From Sneathiella sedimenti (GTDB lineage: Bacteria; Pseudomonadota; Alphaproteobacteria; Sneathiellales; Sneathiellaceae): a DNA stretch of 64,000 nucleotides. Made by a program: the position numbers and the translations under genes. Each line of letters begins with the position of its first letter. Position 1 is the stretch's first letter. The stretch is taken from NCBI RefSeq assembly GCF_017313765.1, contig NZ_JAFLNC010000003.1, positions 186,001 to 250,000 of the forward strand, read 5' to 3'. A model generated the notes under the pieces. That model was not told where the DNA came from and made no database searches. It saw only the letters and a program-made list of their open reading frames with translations. Shown in pieces: positions 27,374 to 37,621 of the stretch.

Positions 27374-28147
27374 TCAGCTTTTCAGGAGAAACTTTGTAAG
27401 CAGCGTATTTACCTCACCAGCGTTTTCCATAGTCGCCCAGTGGCCGCAATTTTTGATGATTGACAGTTCAGAATTGGGAAGGTTTTCTGCCAACTGTTCC
27501 GCCATTGCGACGGGAGCTACAGGATCGCCATCCCCTGTCACCAACAAGGTAGGAGTTTGTATGTGCTTCGCGTCGATGGCTTGAGCGGCCGATAGTGCTT
27601 CGCACGTCCGTGCGTAGCCTTCTGCGTCTTGTCGCATGACACTTTCTCGCACAAAGGACAATACCTCTGGTTTCGTTTCACGTGTTAGTGGTGAGAGAGT
27701 ATTTGCAATGATTTGGTCTGCAATGTCGGACATTCCGTTATGACGTGCTGCTTCTGCTCGTGCTTTCAGTCCAGCTCTGGCAGCTTCCGGTGGTTCTATG
27801 ATTGCACCGAATAGTGTCAGGGACGCGACCAAAGCACTATTTTCCAAGGCTATCTGTTGGCACATGATGGTCCCCATTGAATGCCCAACAAAATGGGCGC
27901 ACGTAACGCCGAGTTCATTGATGGCGTTTACGATTTCTGTTGCAAGGTATCCAATGGAAAGAGCCGATAATGGAACGGCTGACCGGCCGGCGCCTGGCAA
28001 ATCGATACGTATAACTTTATAGCCTTCAAGTGCCTTCATTTGAGGCTGGTAACTGTTTGATGTGCCGCCAAGTCCATGAATCATGACAACCGGAAACCCA
28101 TCGCCTTCTACGTCACAAACGCAGGCACCTGCTTTAATTGTTGCCAT
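27374..28147 (-). CDS. alpha/beta hydrolase (3-oxoadipate enol-lactonase-like)
   Basis: A 257-residue serine hydrolase with oxyanion region IHGLGGTSNSYQPQ, nucleophile elbow GHSMGTIM, acid region VTGDGDPVAP and catalytic His in NCGHWATMENAGEVN. It starts at the base where the FAH-family gene ends (position 28147), implying translational coupling. The family includes enol-lactonases and C-C bond hydrolases; with its operon partners it likely hydrolyses an intermediate of the LacI-controlled pathway. Confidence 0.87.
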   Translation of the reverse strand: MATIKAGACVCDVEGDGFPVVMIHGLGGTSNSYQPQMKALEGYKVIRIDLPGAGRSAVPLSALSIGYLATEIVNAINELGVTCAHFVGHSMGTIMCQQIALENSALVASLTLFGAIIEPPEAARAGLKARAEAARHNGMSDIADQIIANTLSPLTRETKPEVLSFVRESVMRQDAEGYARTCEALSAAQAIDAKHIQTPTLLVTGDGDPVAPVAMAEQLAENLPNSELSIIKNCGHWATMENAGEVNTLLTKFLLKS

Positions 28148-29025
28148 CAGTTGATCTCCTGAAAGGTGTTTTCTAATGTGCCGATTCCGTCAACCTCAAT
28201 TCGGACTGTATCTCCAGCTTTAAGGTATTTGGGCGGGTCGAATCCAATTCCGACGCCCGCGGGTGTTCCGGTGGCGATGATATCGCCCGGCATCAAGGTA
28301 ATGCCTTCGGAAATCGTCGAAATAATTGTTGGAATGTCGAAGATTAGAAGTCCGGTGTTCGAGTTCTGGCGCAGCTCGTTATTCACGAAACACCGGATGC
28401 AAGCCGTTTCAACATCGATTTCATCTTTCGTAACTGCCCAAGGGCCCATTGGGCAGAAAGTATCCTGCGATTTTCCAATCAACCATTGACTATACTTTCC
28501 TTGTAGATCTCGTGCCGTTACATCGTTAATAATCGAATAACCCCAGACGTGATCAAATGCATTTTCCGGTGCAATTCCCTGTCCGCCCTTGCCAATTATG
28601 ACGGCGAGCTCGGCTTCATAGTCGATTGCTGTCGAAACGGCATTATTAATGATAACCTCTTCGCCATTTGCGACGACTGTTTGAGGCAGTTTTGAAAAAA
28701 TGATGGGATTTTTCGGTACGGCACCAGCCGAGGCACTTGAATCGAACCCGCTTTTGGCAAACTCATGCGCATGTTCGTGGTAGTTTTTGCCGACACAAAA
28801 TATGTTTCGAAGCGGGACTGGAATAGGCGCCTCAATCTGAACGTCAGTCAGGGGGATGGGCGCCAGCGTCTCTGGTAACCCAATTGCATTTTCTCGCAGA
28901 ATTGAAAGTAGTCCAGTCGAGGCAAGTTCTGATGGTACCGAAAATGGTGAGACAGATTGGCCGTCTTCGCTAATCAAGCCGACCTTTCTTTCCTCGTTAA
29001 TTGAAAATGTCAGTATCTTCGCCAT
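28147..29025 (-). CDS. fumarylacetoacetate hydrolase family protein
   Basis: A 292-residue FAH-family enzyme with the family signature IFCVGKNYHEHAHEF, metal-ligand glutamates in AIDYEAELAVIIGKGG and the GYSIINDVTARDLQ segment. Members act on 2-keto acids or acylpyruvates (hydrolysis, hydration or decarboxylation). The frame reaches a TTG at 29055, but ATG 29025 follows an AGGTGA site and gives the usual N-terminus MAKILTFS. It is the first gene of its operon; a perfect 20-bp LacI-type palindrome lies 130 bp upstream. Confidence 0.88.
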   Translation of the reverse strand: MAKILTFSINEERKVGLISEDGQSVSPFSVPSELASTGLLSILRENAIGLPETLAPIPLTDVQIEAPIPVPLRNIFCVGKNYHEHAHEFAKSGFDSSASAGAVPKNPIIFSKLPQTVVANGEEVIINNAVSTAIDYEAELAVIIGKGGQGIAPENAFDHVWGYSIINDVTARDLQGKYSQWLIGKSQDTFCPMGPWAVTKDEIDVETACIRCFVNNELRQNSNTGLLIFDIPTIISTISEGITLMPGDIIATGTPAGVGIGFDPPKYLKAGDTVRIEVDGIGTLENTFQEIN

Positions 29026-29154
29026 GAATTTTGCGTCACCTATTTGTATTTCCAAAATAATGATAATTATTTTGGAAGAGTGAAAAATTCCGGATTAATT
29101 CATAAATCCGGACTTTATTATTTGATAAATGCGGCTTTATACATAATGGTTCCA

Positions 29155-29174
29155 TTGACAAAACGTTTTGTCAA
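29155..29174. promoter_or_regulatory. LacI-type operator upstream of the FAH operon
   Basis: A perfect 20-bp palindrome, TTGACAAAACGTTTTGTCAA, with the central CG typical of LacI/GalR family sites. It lies between the LacI-family gene end and the FAH gene, and its 16-base left part recurs at 30400-30415 in front of the divergent operon. It is almost certainly the binding site of the LacI-family protein encoded at 29317-30327. Confidence 0.85.
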
Positions 29175-29316
29175 GAAGTTTGTGAGTAGGGCGGTCGCAC
29201 TATTCTGATCAAAGGGATAACTAGGGTGATTTTTCGGCGATAGGCGTTTATTAGATGCCCTTCAAAAGAGATCAATCAAATCGGTAACCCGAAGGGAGTG
29301 TGGCAAGCGTAATGAG

Positions 29317-30327
29317 TTACTTTCTGATTGAGGACGAACCTCGTAAATTCAGGTCAACAGGAACAATATGATGGTTCTTATGTTTGAGTCCTTCGATCTC
29401 ATCAATCAAAAGAGTGGCGGCGTTTACACCGACTTCATTCGGATGGAGATCCAGTGCGGTCAGGGGTGGAACGACGAGGCGAGCTGCATCACTATCGGTT
29501 CCCGCTGTAATCAGACAGTCATTCGGTACTTTCAGCCCAAGGGATTCGACCGCCATCATGGCGCCCATTGCGTATCGGTCCGTGACGCAATGAATGGCAT
29601 CGGGCTTCATTGATCCCGAGAAAAGGTCAAGTGTCGCGTGGTAAGCAATTGTTTCATTGATACCGCCTTCAAGTTGCCTGTCCATTGGAATTTGACCACG
29701 CTGCACGCACCATTCTTTGTAAGCTTGCAATGTTTCAAGGCTATAAGAGTAATCCCCAGGAGTAGTCAGGAGGGCAATCTGTTTTGCGCCATTTTCTGTA
29801 AGGTGTTCTAAAACAAGCAAAATTGCCTTTACGTTGTCATTATCCACCCATAGGCCATCTTCGGCCTCCTGATTTGTATCTCGGCCAGTCGTGACAACGA
29901 CGATATTCTTGTTCTTTAATTCTTTAATGAGTGGATCGCCGCTGATGGGATCGATAAGAATAACGCCATCGGTTCCCGCCCAATCGGACTCGTGATTGTT
30001 TGCCGTAAGCAACATTGACAAATGATAACCTCTGGCGGCGGCGACGTTTGATGCGCCTGCGACAATCTGGATAAAATATTCGAGTTCAATCAGCGATACT
30101 TGGTGTGCGGATGAACGCGAATGTTGAATCGCGATGTGTCCCGTCCGGCTGCTTTGTAAGCTGCGCGCTGCGGCGCTTGCTTTGTATCCGAGTTTGTTCG
30201 CAAACTCCCGAACTCGCTTGGCCGTTTCGGCGTCAATGCGACCTTTTCCATTAAGGGTATGAGAAACAGTCGTTACGGAAACGCCGGCTGCCGCAGCGAC
30301 ATCGCGAATAGTGGTTCGCTTCACCAT
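29317..30327 (-). CDS. LacI family transcriptional regulator
   Basis: A 336-residue repressor: helix-turn-helix (TTIRDVAAAAGVSVTTVSHT), hinge helix (YKASAAARSLQSSRTGHIAI) and a periplasmic-binding-protein-like ligand domain. The frame runs further upstream, but the ATG at 30327 gives the standard start MVKRTTIRDVA. Two operators with the core CAAAACGTTTTG flank the gene: one before the divergent cysteine-hydrolase/ABC-transporter operon and one before the FAH operon. It therefore likely represses both operons and possibly itself, and is released by the pathway substrate. Confidence 0.92.
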   Translation of the reverse strand: MVKRTTIRDVAAAAGVSVTTVSHTLNGKGRIDAETAKRVREFANKLGYKASAAARSLQSSRTGHIAIQHSRSSAHQVSLIELEYFIQIVAGASNVAAARGYHLSMLLTANNHESDWAGTDGVILIDPISGDPLIKELKNKNIVVVTTGRDTNQEAEDGLWVDNDNVKAILLVLEHLTENGAKQIALLTTPGDYSYSLETLQAYKEWCVQRGQIPMDRQLEGGINETIAYHATLDLFSGSMKPDAIHCVTDRYAMGAMMAVESLGLKVPNDCLITAGTDSDAARLVVPPLTALDLHPNEVGVNAATLLIDEIEGLKHKNHHIVPVDLNLRGSSSIRK

Positions 30328-30399
30328 TTTGTCAAATCCATCGAAAACTTCCAAAGAACTGCTGTGATATAACACATCAAGAAAAATAAAACAAAGCAC

Positions 30400-30429
30400 T
30401 TGACAAAACGTTTTGGCTACGGATATCAT
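30400..30429 (+). promoter_or_regulatory. promoter with overlapping LacI-type operator
   Basis: A -35 box TTGACA (30400-30405) and a -10 box TATCAT (30424-30429) with 18-bp spacing drive the plus-strand operon starting at 30530. The palindrome CAAAACGTTTTG (30404-30415) overlaps the -35 and the spacer, so repressor binding would block RNA polymerase. It shares 16 consecutive bases with the perfect operator at 29155. Confidence 0.8.
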
Positions 30430-30529
30430 TTTAAAATAAGAGTTATCAGTGTAGATTTTAAGTAATAAATCTACTTTAATAAAGTATATATATTGTTATC
30501 AAACAATAGAATTATGCGTAGGAACAAAA

Positions 30530-31252
30530 ATGACCAATCTGGATTTAGATTCTTTATGTAACCGTGACTATAAAGTGGTTACGAAAATTGACCCTAAAAA
30601 AACGGTTCTTCTCGTTATAGATATGCAGCGGTTTTTCCTTGAACCGGGCCAGCCTGCCTATTTACCGGGTGGTGATGGCGCGCCATCGGGAGAAGAGGTC
30701 ATTGCACCAAGTGCCAAGGTTATCGAGTGGTGCCGTGAAAAAGGTATTACTGTCATGTACTCCAAATGGGGGCTGCGTGGTGATGGATGGGATGTTGGCC
30801 GGTGGGCTGATAAGTGGCCAACCTGGAAGGCTGGGACGCCGGAAGGCCCTGCGTGGCCACCGGAAGGTGCTGAGTCTTCGGGGCGTTTCCGCAATTACTC
30901 TTATGCGACAGATATTGTTCGCGAATTGGAGCCCGCTGAAGGCGAACTGGTATTGGCGAAGAGCCGTTATAGTTCGTTTGACGGAACTATTCTTGATACC
31001 TCGTTACGAGAGCGTCCAGAGGTTGACACGATCCTCATGATCGGTGTGACAACGGGTTTCTGTGTTCGCTACACCGCCAATGATGCTTTTGCCCGCAATT
31101 ATCGCGTTGCGGTTATCGCCGATTGTACATCTGCGGTAAATGACCCGCTTTTTGAGGAAGGAGGGGCCGGGCAGTATGTTGCCGCCCTGAGAGACATCTC
31201 GATTGGTCTTGGCGACGTTATGTCGAGCGAGGAACTCTTTAAGATGTTGTAA
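30530..31252 (+). CDS. isochorismatase family cysteine hydrolase
   Basis: A 240-residue cytoplasmic cysteine hydrolase. The triad is visible: Asp in VLLVIDMQRFF, Lys in LAKSRYSSFDGT and Cys in IGVTTGFCVRYTAND. The family includes N-carbamoylsarcosine amidase, ureidoacrylate amidase and nicotinamidase. It is the first gene of the LacI-controlled operon and is followed by a terminator hairpin and then by genes for a urea/amide-type ABC transporter, which makes a role as an amidase or carbamoyl-hydrolase attractive. Confidence 0.88.
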   Translation: MTNLDLDSLCNRDYKVVTKIDPKKTVLLVIDMQRFFLEPGQPAYLPGGDGAPSGEEVIAPSAKVIEWCREKGITVMYSKWGLRGDGWDVGRWADKWPTWKAGTPEGPAWPPEGAESSGRFRNYSYATDIVRELEPAEGELVLAKSRYSSFDGTILDTSLRERPEVDTILMIGVTTGFCVRYTANDAFARNYRVAVIADCTSAVNDPLFEEGGAGQYVAALRDISIGLGDVMSSEELFKML

Positions 31253-31258
31253 CGACCC

Positions 31259-31298
31259 AACGCCACGATAAAAAACACATCGTGGCGTTGTTATTTTT
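31259..31298 (+). terminator. intrinsic terminator after the cysteine hydrolase gene
   Basis: Perfect 11-bp arms AACGCCACGAT and ATCGTGGCGTT with a 9-base A-rich loop (31259-31289), followed by GTTATTTTT. It lies 6 bp after the stop codon. It would end most transcripts before the ABC transporter genes, so these need read-through or their own promoter. Confidence 0.85.
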
Positions 31299-31421
31299 GG
31301 TGCTCGAGAATCAAGGATCTAGTGGAGTTTAAAGCTGTTTTTGTGCGCATCAATCACCGGGTGACGAGGCGCGTGTCGCGTTGATGTCGAATTTTTGTCA
31401 ATATGCAGGAGGTAGCACGTT

Positions 31422-32639
31422 ATGTCTAAAACTGAGAAACCAAACCATCTCTCTGGGGCGTCGCTAAGCCGCCGCAGATTTGGCAAGCTTGCGATTGGCG
31501 CGGCGGTCGGTGGAACTGTGTTGCAGGCGCCATGGATTATCTCTGCTCGCGGCGAGGAAACCGTTAAACTGGGTGGCCTATTTCATATGACAGGGGCCGG
31601 ATCTGTTTGGGGGCCGTCCATGCAGCAATGCATGGAATACGCCATTAATGAAATCAATTCGTCAGGCGGCGTTCTTGGTCGTCAATTAGCGATGTTGGCA
31701 GAAGATGATAATACCAGTCCGGACGTGGGTATTCAGAAATCAACCAAGATGATCCAGGCGGATGGTGCAAAAGCCCTGTTTGGTGTGGTCTATTCGAGTG
31801 TTCGTGCGGCCGTTGCGGCAAATGTGGCAACGCGGTTCCGGGTGCCATATTTTTATCCGACGTATTGGGAGGGCGGTACATCTTGCGGGCGTTATTATGT
31901 CTCAATGGGTGCGGTTCCAAACCAGCAGCTTGATTATTTCATTCCATATCTCGTCGAGAAATTTGGACCTCGTATCTATTGCGTTGGCCAGGATTATATT
32001 TGGCCACGCCAGTCGATCGAAATTGTCGAAACCCTGCTGAAAAAGCATGGCGGAGAATTGGTCGGAAAAGAATTCGTCCCATTTGACCAAAGTGACTGGT
32101 CGTCTGTTATCCGGCGTATCAAAGACGCCAAGCCTGACGTATTCTTCCCCTTTATTGGCGGCGGTCTTGTCGACTGTATTAAGCAATATTATGATTTTGG
32201 CCTTGGCGATACTGCAATTGCGTCGACCCTGATGGATGAGTTGTTTGTTCCGGCGTTTTCACCTGATTTACGCAAAGGTATGCAGTGTTCCGTATCCTAC
32301 CTAATGGACCTAGATAATCCTGTGAACAATGCCTTTGTCTCAGGCTTTAAGAAAGCCTACGGTGAAGATGCTGTGTTGAATAACATGGGTGAGGCACTCT
32401 ACGATAGTGTGCATCTATGGAAACTGGCGACTGAAAAGGCTGGAAGCTTCGATGTTGAGGAAACCGTCGACGCTCTTGGCGGAATAAGTTTTAACGCCCC
32501 ACAGGGTGAGATCAGTATTCAGGCAAGCTCTAATCATGCCGCTTTGCATCAGATTATTGCGGAAGTACGCGCTGATGGCAGCTTCGAGGTGTTAAAGGAT
32601 TTTGGCAAGGTTGAGCCGGTAACAGACTGTAAAATTTAA
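31422..32639 (+). CDS. urea/amide-type ABC transporter substrate-binding protein, Tat-exported
   Basis: A 405-residue periplasmic binding protein with a twin-arginine signal (SRRRFGKLAIGAAVGGTVL). The mature part resembles UrtA/FmdD-type proteins for urea and short amides: AINEINSSGGVLGRQLAMLAED, then YFYPTYWEGGTS and GAVPNQQLDYFIPYLVEKFG. It opens a five-gene set (binding protein, two permeases, two ATPases) with the urtABCDE order. An AGGAGG site precedes ATG 31422. The ligand is probably a urea-like or amide compound processed by the neighbouring hydrolases, but urea itself is not shown. Confidence 0.88.
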   Translation: MSKTEKPNHLSGASLSRRRFGKLAIGAAVGGTVLQAPWIISARGEETVKLGGLFHMTGAGSVWGPSMQQCMEYAINEINSSGGVLGRQLAMLAEDDNTSPDVGIQKSTKMIQADGAKALFGVVYSSVRAAVAANVATRFRVPYFYPTYWEGGTSCGRYYVSMGAVPNQQLDYFIPYLVEKFGPRIYCVGQDYIWPRQSIEIVETLLKKHGGELVGKEFVPFDQSDWSSVIRRIKDAKPDVFFPFIGGGLVDCIKQYYDFGLGDTAIASTLMDELFVPAFSPDLRKGMQCSVSYLMDLDNPVNNAFVSGFKKAYGEDAVLNNMGEALYDSVHLWKLATEKAGSFDVEETVDALGGISFNAPQGEISIQASSNHAALHQIIAEVRADGSFEVLKDFGKVEPVTDCKI

Positions 32640-32687
32640 TCATCAATAAAAGTTAGAAAATTGCCGGCACAAGGGGGAAGCTAAGTT

Positions 32688-33536
32688 ATGGAAGCAATTG
32701 TTATTCAAACACTGAATGGCGTTAGTTTAGCTTCTATTCTTGTCCTGACATCCCTTGGGCTGGCTGTTATCTTCGGTATGCTTGGTGTCGTTAATCTTGC
32801 CCATGGCGAGCTGTTTATGCTTGGGGCATATGCTGTAGCGACGATGAATATGTTTGGTCTCTCTCCCTGGTGGGGATTATTGGTGGCGCCAATTGTGGTT
32901 GGGGCTATCGGAATGTTGATGGAGCGGACTATTATTCGTTGGCTCTATCACAGACCGTTGGACACTTTGCTCGCTACTTGGGGTGTTTCAATTGTTCTTC
33001 GGCAAGTAGTTCGCCTTATTTATGGTACGGGGCATATGTCTTCCACATCCCTGATGGTTGGCAGCACGACAGTGTTCGGCTACGAATACCCTATTTATCG
33101 ATTGTTCCTGATTGGAATTACTGTCGTGATTGTACTTGTTACATTCCTCCTCTACTTCAAAACCAATTTCGGGCTCAAGATCAGGCTGGTAATCAGTAAT
33201 CGGAGCATGGCTCGCGCGCTTGGTATTAATACCAGTAAAACCGATATGTGGGCTTTCGGCATCGCTTCTGCATTAGGAGGTCTGGCGGGTGCAATCATGA
33301 GCCCGCTTGTTACAATCGACCCGGAGATGGGCCTTACGTTTCTAGCCAAGGGCTTCATTGTCGTCATCGTTGGCGGTATCGGCAGCCTTTATGGCGTCAT
33401 CGCAGGAGGGGTGGTGATTGGCGGCGGGGAAGCGGCAATCTCTTTCTTGCTTAGGCCGGTTGTAGCCCAGATTATCATTGTACTTCTGGCTATCGTGATT
33501 ATCCGGGTACGTCCGAAGGGAATTACAGGCGGATGA
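32688..33536 (+). CDS. branched-chain/urea-type ABC transporter permease (LivH/UrtB-like)
   Basis: A 282-residue permease with about eight hydrophobic segments and the LivH hallmarks ALGLAVIFGMLGVVNLAHGE-like N-terminus (here SLGLAVIFGMLGVVNLAHGE) and GIGSLYGVIAGGVVIGGGEA near the end. It follows the binding protein gene with a GGGGGAAG ribosome site and overlaps the next permease by 4 bp (ATGA). Confidence 0.9.
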   Translation: MEAIVIQTLNGVSLASILVLTSLGLAVIFGMLGVVNLAHGELFMLGAYAVATMNMFGLSPWWGLLVAPIVVGAIGMLMERTIIRWLYHRPLDTLLATWGVSIVLRQVVRLIYGTGHMSSTSLMVGSTTVFGYEYPIYRLFLIGITVVIVLVTFLLYFKTNFGLKIRLVISNRSMARALGINTSKTDMWAFGIASALGGLAGAIMSPLVTIDPEMGLTFLAKGFIVVIVGGIGSLYGVIAGGVVIGGGEAAISFLLRPVVAQIIIVLLAIVIIRVRPKGITGG

Positions 33537-34528
33537 GTAATAACCTTCTGTACAAACAGCCTAAAAGTTGGGCCTTGGGTATCCTGCTGTTGGCATTATG
33601 CCTATTTCCACAAGTGTTCAGCGGATACCAGACGTCATTGCTGGCCAAATTTCTGGTCTTCGGCATCTTTGCGTTGAGCCTTGATTTGATATGGGGATAC
33701 TCGGGTATTGTAAATTTCGGGCACGCTATTTTCTTCGGCGCCGGCGCGTACGCAATGGGTATTGCCCTAAAGTATCTGCCTTTCGCCGGTGCGACCTATT
33801 TGGCAGTTATATTCGCAATCCTTGTGCCCATGATAATTGCCATATTGCTGGGCTATTTTCTTTTTTATGGTCGGGTCGGCGGCGTATTTTTTGGGGTGGT
33901 GACACTTGCGCTTACGGGTGTGGTTCAGTCAATTATCATTGTGAGCTCGGACCTGACGGGGGGAATGAACGGACTGTTTGATTTTCCACCGCCGAAGCTT
34001 GGTATTCCCGGAATTCTCGAGTTTGACCTCTATTCACCTACAGTCGCCTATTATACGGTATTGGTATCCGCTATCGGCTGTTACCTTCTGGCAAAATATA
34101 TAGTGAATAGCGATTTTGGCCGGGTAATCCAGGCAATCCGTGAAGATGAAGACCGGGTAGAATTTCTTGGCTATAACGTGCCTTTCATGAAGGTTGTTAT
34201 TTTTGCGATTGCCTGTGGCATGGCTGGTTTCAGCGGGGCGCTTTATGTCCCTCTCGGATTTATTTCACCAGACCTGCTAAGTATTGAACGATCTGCTGTT
34301 GTCCTGGTCTGGGTCGCAGTGGGCGGGCGCGGAACTCTCGTAGGCGCATTTGTCGGAACACTGGTTGTCAGCTATCTGCAAACTTTCCTTTCCGATCAGT
34401 TTGTTGTCCTTTGGCTGTTGTTCATTGGGATGCTCGCTATTCTCGTTATTCTAATCTGGCCATCGGGAATTGTCGGCTTTGCCAGGACGCACCCTTTCAA
34501 ATCACTAATTTTGTTTAAACGGTCATAA
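33533..34528 (+). CDS. branched-chain/urea-type ABC transporter permease (LivM/UrtC-like)
   Basis: A 331-residue membrane protein of the LivM class: ALSLDLIWGYSGIVNFGHAIFFG in the first third, the cytoplasmic loop GRVIQAIREDEDRVEFLGYN and WVAVGGRGTLVGAFVGTLVV near the end. It overlaps the LivH-like gene (ATGA) and touches the following ATPase gene, so all are translated from one mRNA. Confidence 0.9.
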   Translation: MSNNLLYKQPKSWALGILLLALCLFPQVFSGYQTSLLAKFLVFGIFALSLDLIWGYSGIVNFGHAIFFGAGAYAMGIALKYLPFAGATYLAVIFAILVPMIIAILLGYFLFYGRVGGVFFGVVTLALTGVVQSIIIVSSDLTGGMNGLFDFPPPKLGIPGILEFDLYSPTVAYYTVLVSAIGCYLLAKYIVNSDFGRVIQAIREDEDRVEFLGYNVPFMKVVIFAIACGMAGFSGALYVPLGFISPDLLSIERSAVVLVWVAVGGRGTLVGAFVGTLVVSYLQTFLSDQFVVLWLLFIGMLAILVILIWPSGIVGFARTHPFKSLILFKRS

Positions 34529-35269
34529 GTGGCAGAATTTATGCTTCAGATTGAAAATCTACATAAAAAGTTCGGTGGATTGACTGTCATGGATGGTTTG
34601 GACCTGAATGTAGCGAAAGGGGAGACACGTTGTATCATTGGCCCGAATGGTACGGGAAAGACGACGCTATTCAATTTAATTACCGGTAGGATAAAACCAG
34701 ATTCTGGCGAAATTAACATTGGGGGTCGCAATGTTGTGTCTCGCCGGATTTATGAAATTGCGCGCCTTGGGGTAAGTCGAAAATTTCAATCCCCAACAAT
34801 ATTTGGTGACCTCAGCGTAGAAGATAATCTCATTATTGCCGCAATGGGTCGGCGAAGACTCAATGATTTGATTTTCAGCCGTCGGCATGGCGCCGATAGC
34901 CGAATTGAAGAAATACTGGAAAAGCTCGAATTTGGTGAGTTACGCAATCAGCGTTCCGGGGATTTATCTCACGGTCAGCGTCAGTGGCTTGAAATTGGAA
35001 TGGTTCTGCTGAACGATCCAGACCTTATTCTGCTCGACGAACCGACAGCAGGAATGACACTGGCAGAGACAGCGCGCACAGCAGACCTTATTCGCCAGGT
35101 CCTGCAAGGGAAAACGACGCTGGTCATTGAGCATGATATTGCATTTGTCCGGCGGCTAGAGGCTCCTGTCACCGTGCTCTTTCGTGGAAAAGTCATGCGT
35201 GAGGGATCTTTTGAGGAGATCGCGGAGGACGAACAGGTCAGGCGCATTTATCTTGGGGAGAATCCCTGA
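34529..35269 (+). CDS. urea/branched-chain-type ABC transporter ATPase (UrtD/LivG-like)
   Basis: A 246-residue ATPase with Walker A GPNGTGKTTLFN, signature LSHGQRQWLEIGMVL and Walker B LILLDEPTAGM. The LSHGQ-QWLEIGM form is characteristic of UrtD rather than amino-acid LivG proteins, supporting a urea/amide-type carrier. GTG start at 34529 directly after the permease stop; overlaps the next gene by one base. Confidence 0.9.
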   Translation: MAEFMLQIENLHKKFGGLTVMDGLDLNVAKGETRCIIGPNGTGKTTLFNLITGRIKPDSGEINIGGRNVVSRRIYEIARLGVSRKFQSPTIFGDLSVEDNLIIAAMGRRRLNDLIFSRRHGADSRIEEILEKLEFGELRNQRSGDLSHGQRQWLEIGMVLLNDPDLILLDEPTAGMTLAETARTADLIRQVLQGKTTLVIEHDIAFVRRLEAPVTVLFRGKVMREGSFEEIAEDEQVRRIYLGENP

Positions 35270-35979
35270 TGAGTATTCTCGAGATTAAGGATCTCGACGT
35301 TGGGTATGGGACGACAAAAATTTGCCGCTCAATTACGTTGAATGTGGATGATGGGGAACTCGTTTGTCTTCTGGGTCGAAACGGTGTCGGGAAGACAACA
35401 TTGCTTCGCGGCATTATCGGGATGCTCCCTGCGACAAATGGTAATATCACTTTTAATGGAGTGGACATAACGACCGCCGCCGATTACGACCGTGCGAGAG
35501 CGGGTATTGGCTATGTGCCGCAAGGTCGGCTTGTGTTCCAAAAAATGACTGTATTGGAAAACCTGCGAAGCGGAACGATGATCGGTGGGGATAGTTTGGG
35601 ATCCTATCCTGATGAAGTTTTCTCCTATTTTCCTGTCCTTAAACAACGCCTGAATCAGGCCGCAGGGACATTAAGTGGCGGGGAACAGCAGATGTTGGCT
35701 CTTGCGCGCGTTTTGTCCGGAAAGCCAAAGCTTCTTTTGCTGGATGAGCCGTCAGAAGGAATACAGCCGAGCATCGTTGCGGAAATTGCTGAAATTTTGA
35801 AACGGATCAAACGAGAAAGAGGACTGGCATTACTGTTGGTAGAGCAAAATCTTAAATTCGCGAGGTCAATTTCCGAACGGGGATATGTGATTGAAAAGGG
35901 CGGCATTGTTGCCGCGGGAACGATTGATGATCTCGCAGAAGATGACGTCGTTCGCGAACATCTGACCTTTGCAACTTAG
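35269..35979 (+). CDS. urea/branched-chain-type ABC transporter ATPase (UrtE/LivF-like)
   Basis: A 236-residue ATPase with Walker A GRNGVGKTTLLR, signature LSGGEQQMLALARVL, Walker B LLLLDEPSEGIQP and the LivF/UrtE-specific RGIGYVPQGR-like segment (here AGIGYVPQGRLVFQKMTV). It is the last transporter gene; an aldo-keto reductase gene follows after 75 bp. Confidence 0.9.
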   Translation: MSILEIKDLDVGYGTTKICRSITLNVDDGELVCLLGRNGVGKTTLLRGIIGMLPATNGNITFNGVDITTAADYDRARAGIGYVPQGRLVFQKMTVLENLRSGTMIGGDSLGSYPDEVFSYFPVLKQRLNQAAGTLSGGEQQMLALARVLSGKPKLLLLDEPSEGIQPSIVAEIAEILKRIKRERGLALLLVEQNLKFARSISERGYVIEKGGIVAAGTIDDLAEDDVVREHLTFAT

Positions 35980-36054
35980 TTTGATCTCCTGCTTCGACAT
36001 TTCCGAAATGAAATCATATTCGGCTGTCTGTAATTCCGAGTAAAAGGATTCTCC

Positions 36055-37050
<996 letters not shown>

Positions 37051-37621
37051 TGACCTGCCCTGAATAAGTCTTTTCAATTAAATTATTCAAAGGTCAATTG
37101 AAAGCCGACAATCCTTCAAACATTATAGGGCAGGGTCGTTCAATACCGTCGTGTCTTAGCTCGTACCTTGCTAGACCCTTCTTGACACCGAGATGATATA
37201 TTCCTTGGAACTAACCTTAGAAGCCAATATTAGTTATTCCTTTATTATGGGAGGGATGATCATGTGGGTCCAGCAGAGCGATATGCATCTAAAACACTAA
37301 AAGCAGCATCCCACATGCAGCGTCTTTGCATGAACCCGTAAATATTCACTTTAGAGAAGGAATATTCAAGCTAGACGGCCGTCATCAGGTAAGCTGGCGA
37401 TTGAATCCAGTAGGCACAGTATGCGACTTATGACTTGGGAATTCTTGAACAATAAGAACCTCAGGCTTGGGCAATCCCAATGCTCATTCGGTCCAAAGAT
37501 GCCCCTTATGTCCCTTCCATTGACTATATAACCAGAAGGGACGCTTAGCGAAATGGTGTCTGGGGGCTAATTAGGATCGCCGGCGCGAGGATTGTGCGTC
37601 AGCGCTTGAGTTTAAATGGGT
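37051..37621. other. intergenic region after the aldo-keto reductase gene
   Basis: About 570 bp with no supported gene on either strand. It contains a modest hairpin (GTCCCTTC...GAAGGGAC near 37.5 kb) and a long-range inverted pair CCTGCCCT/AGGGCAGG around 37.05-37.13 kb. Probably eroded or regulatory DNA between two accessory modules. Confidence 0.45.
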
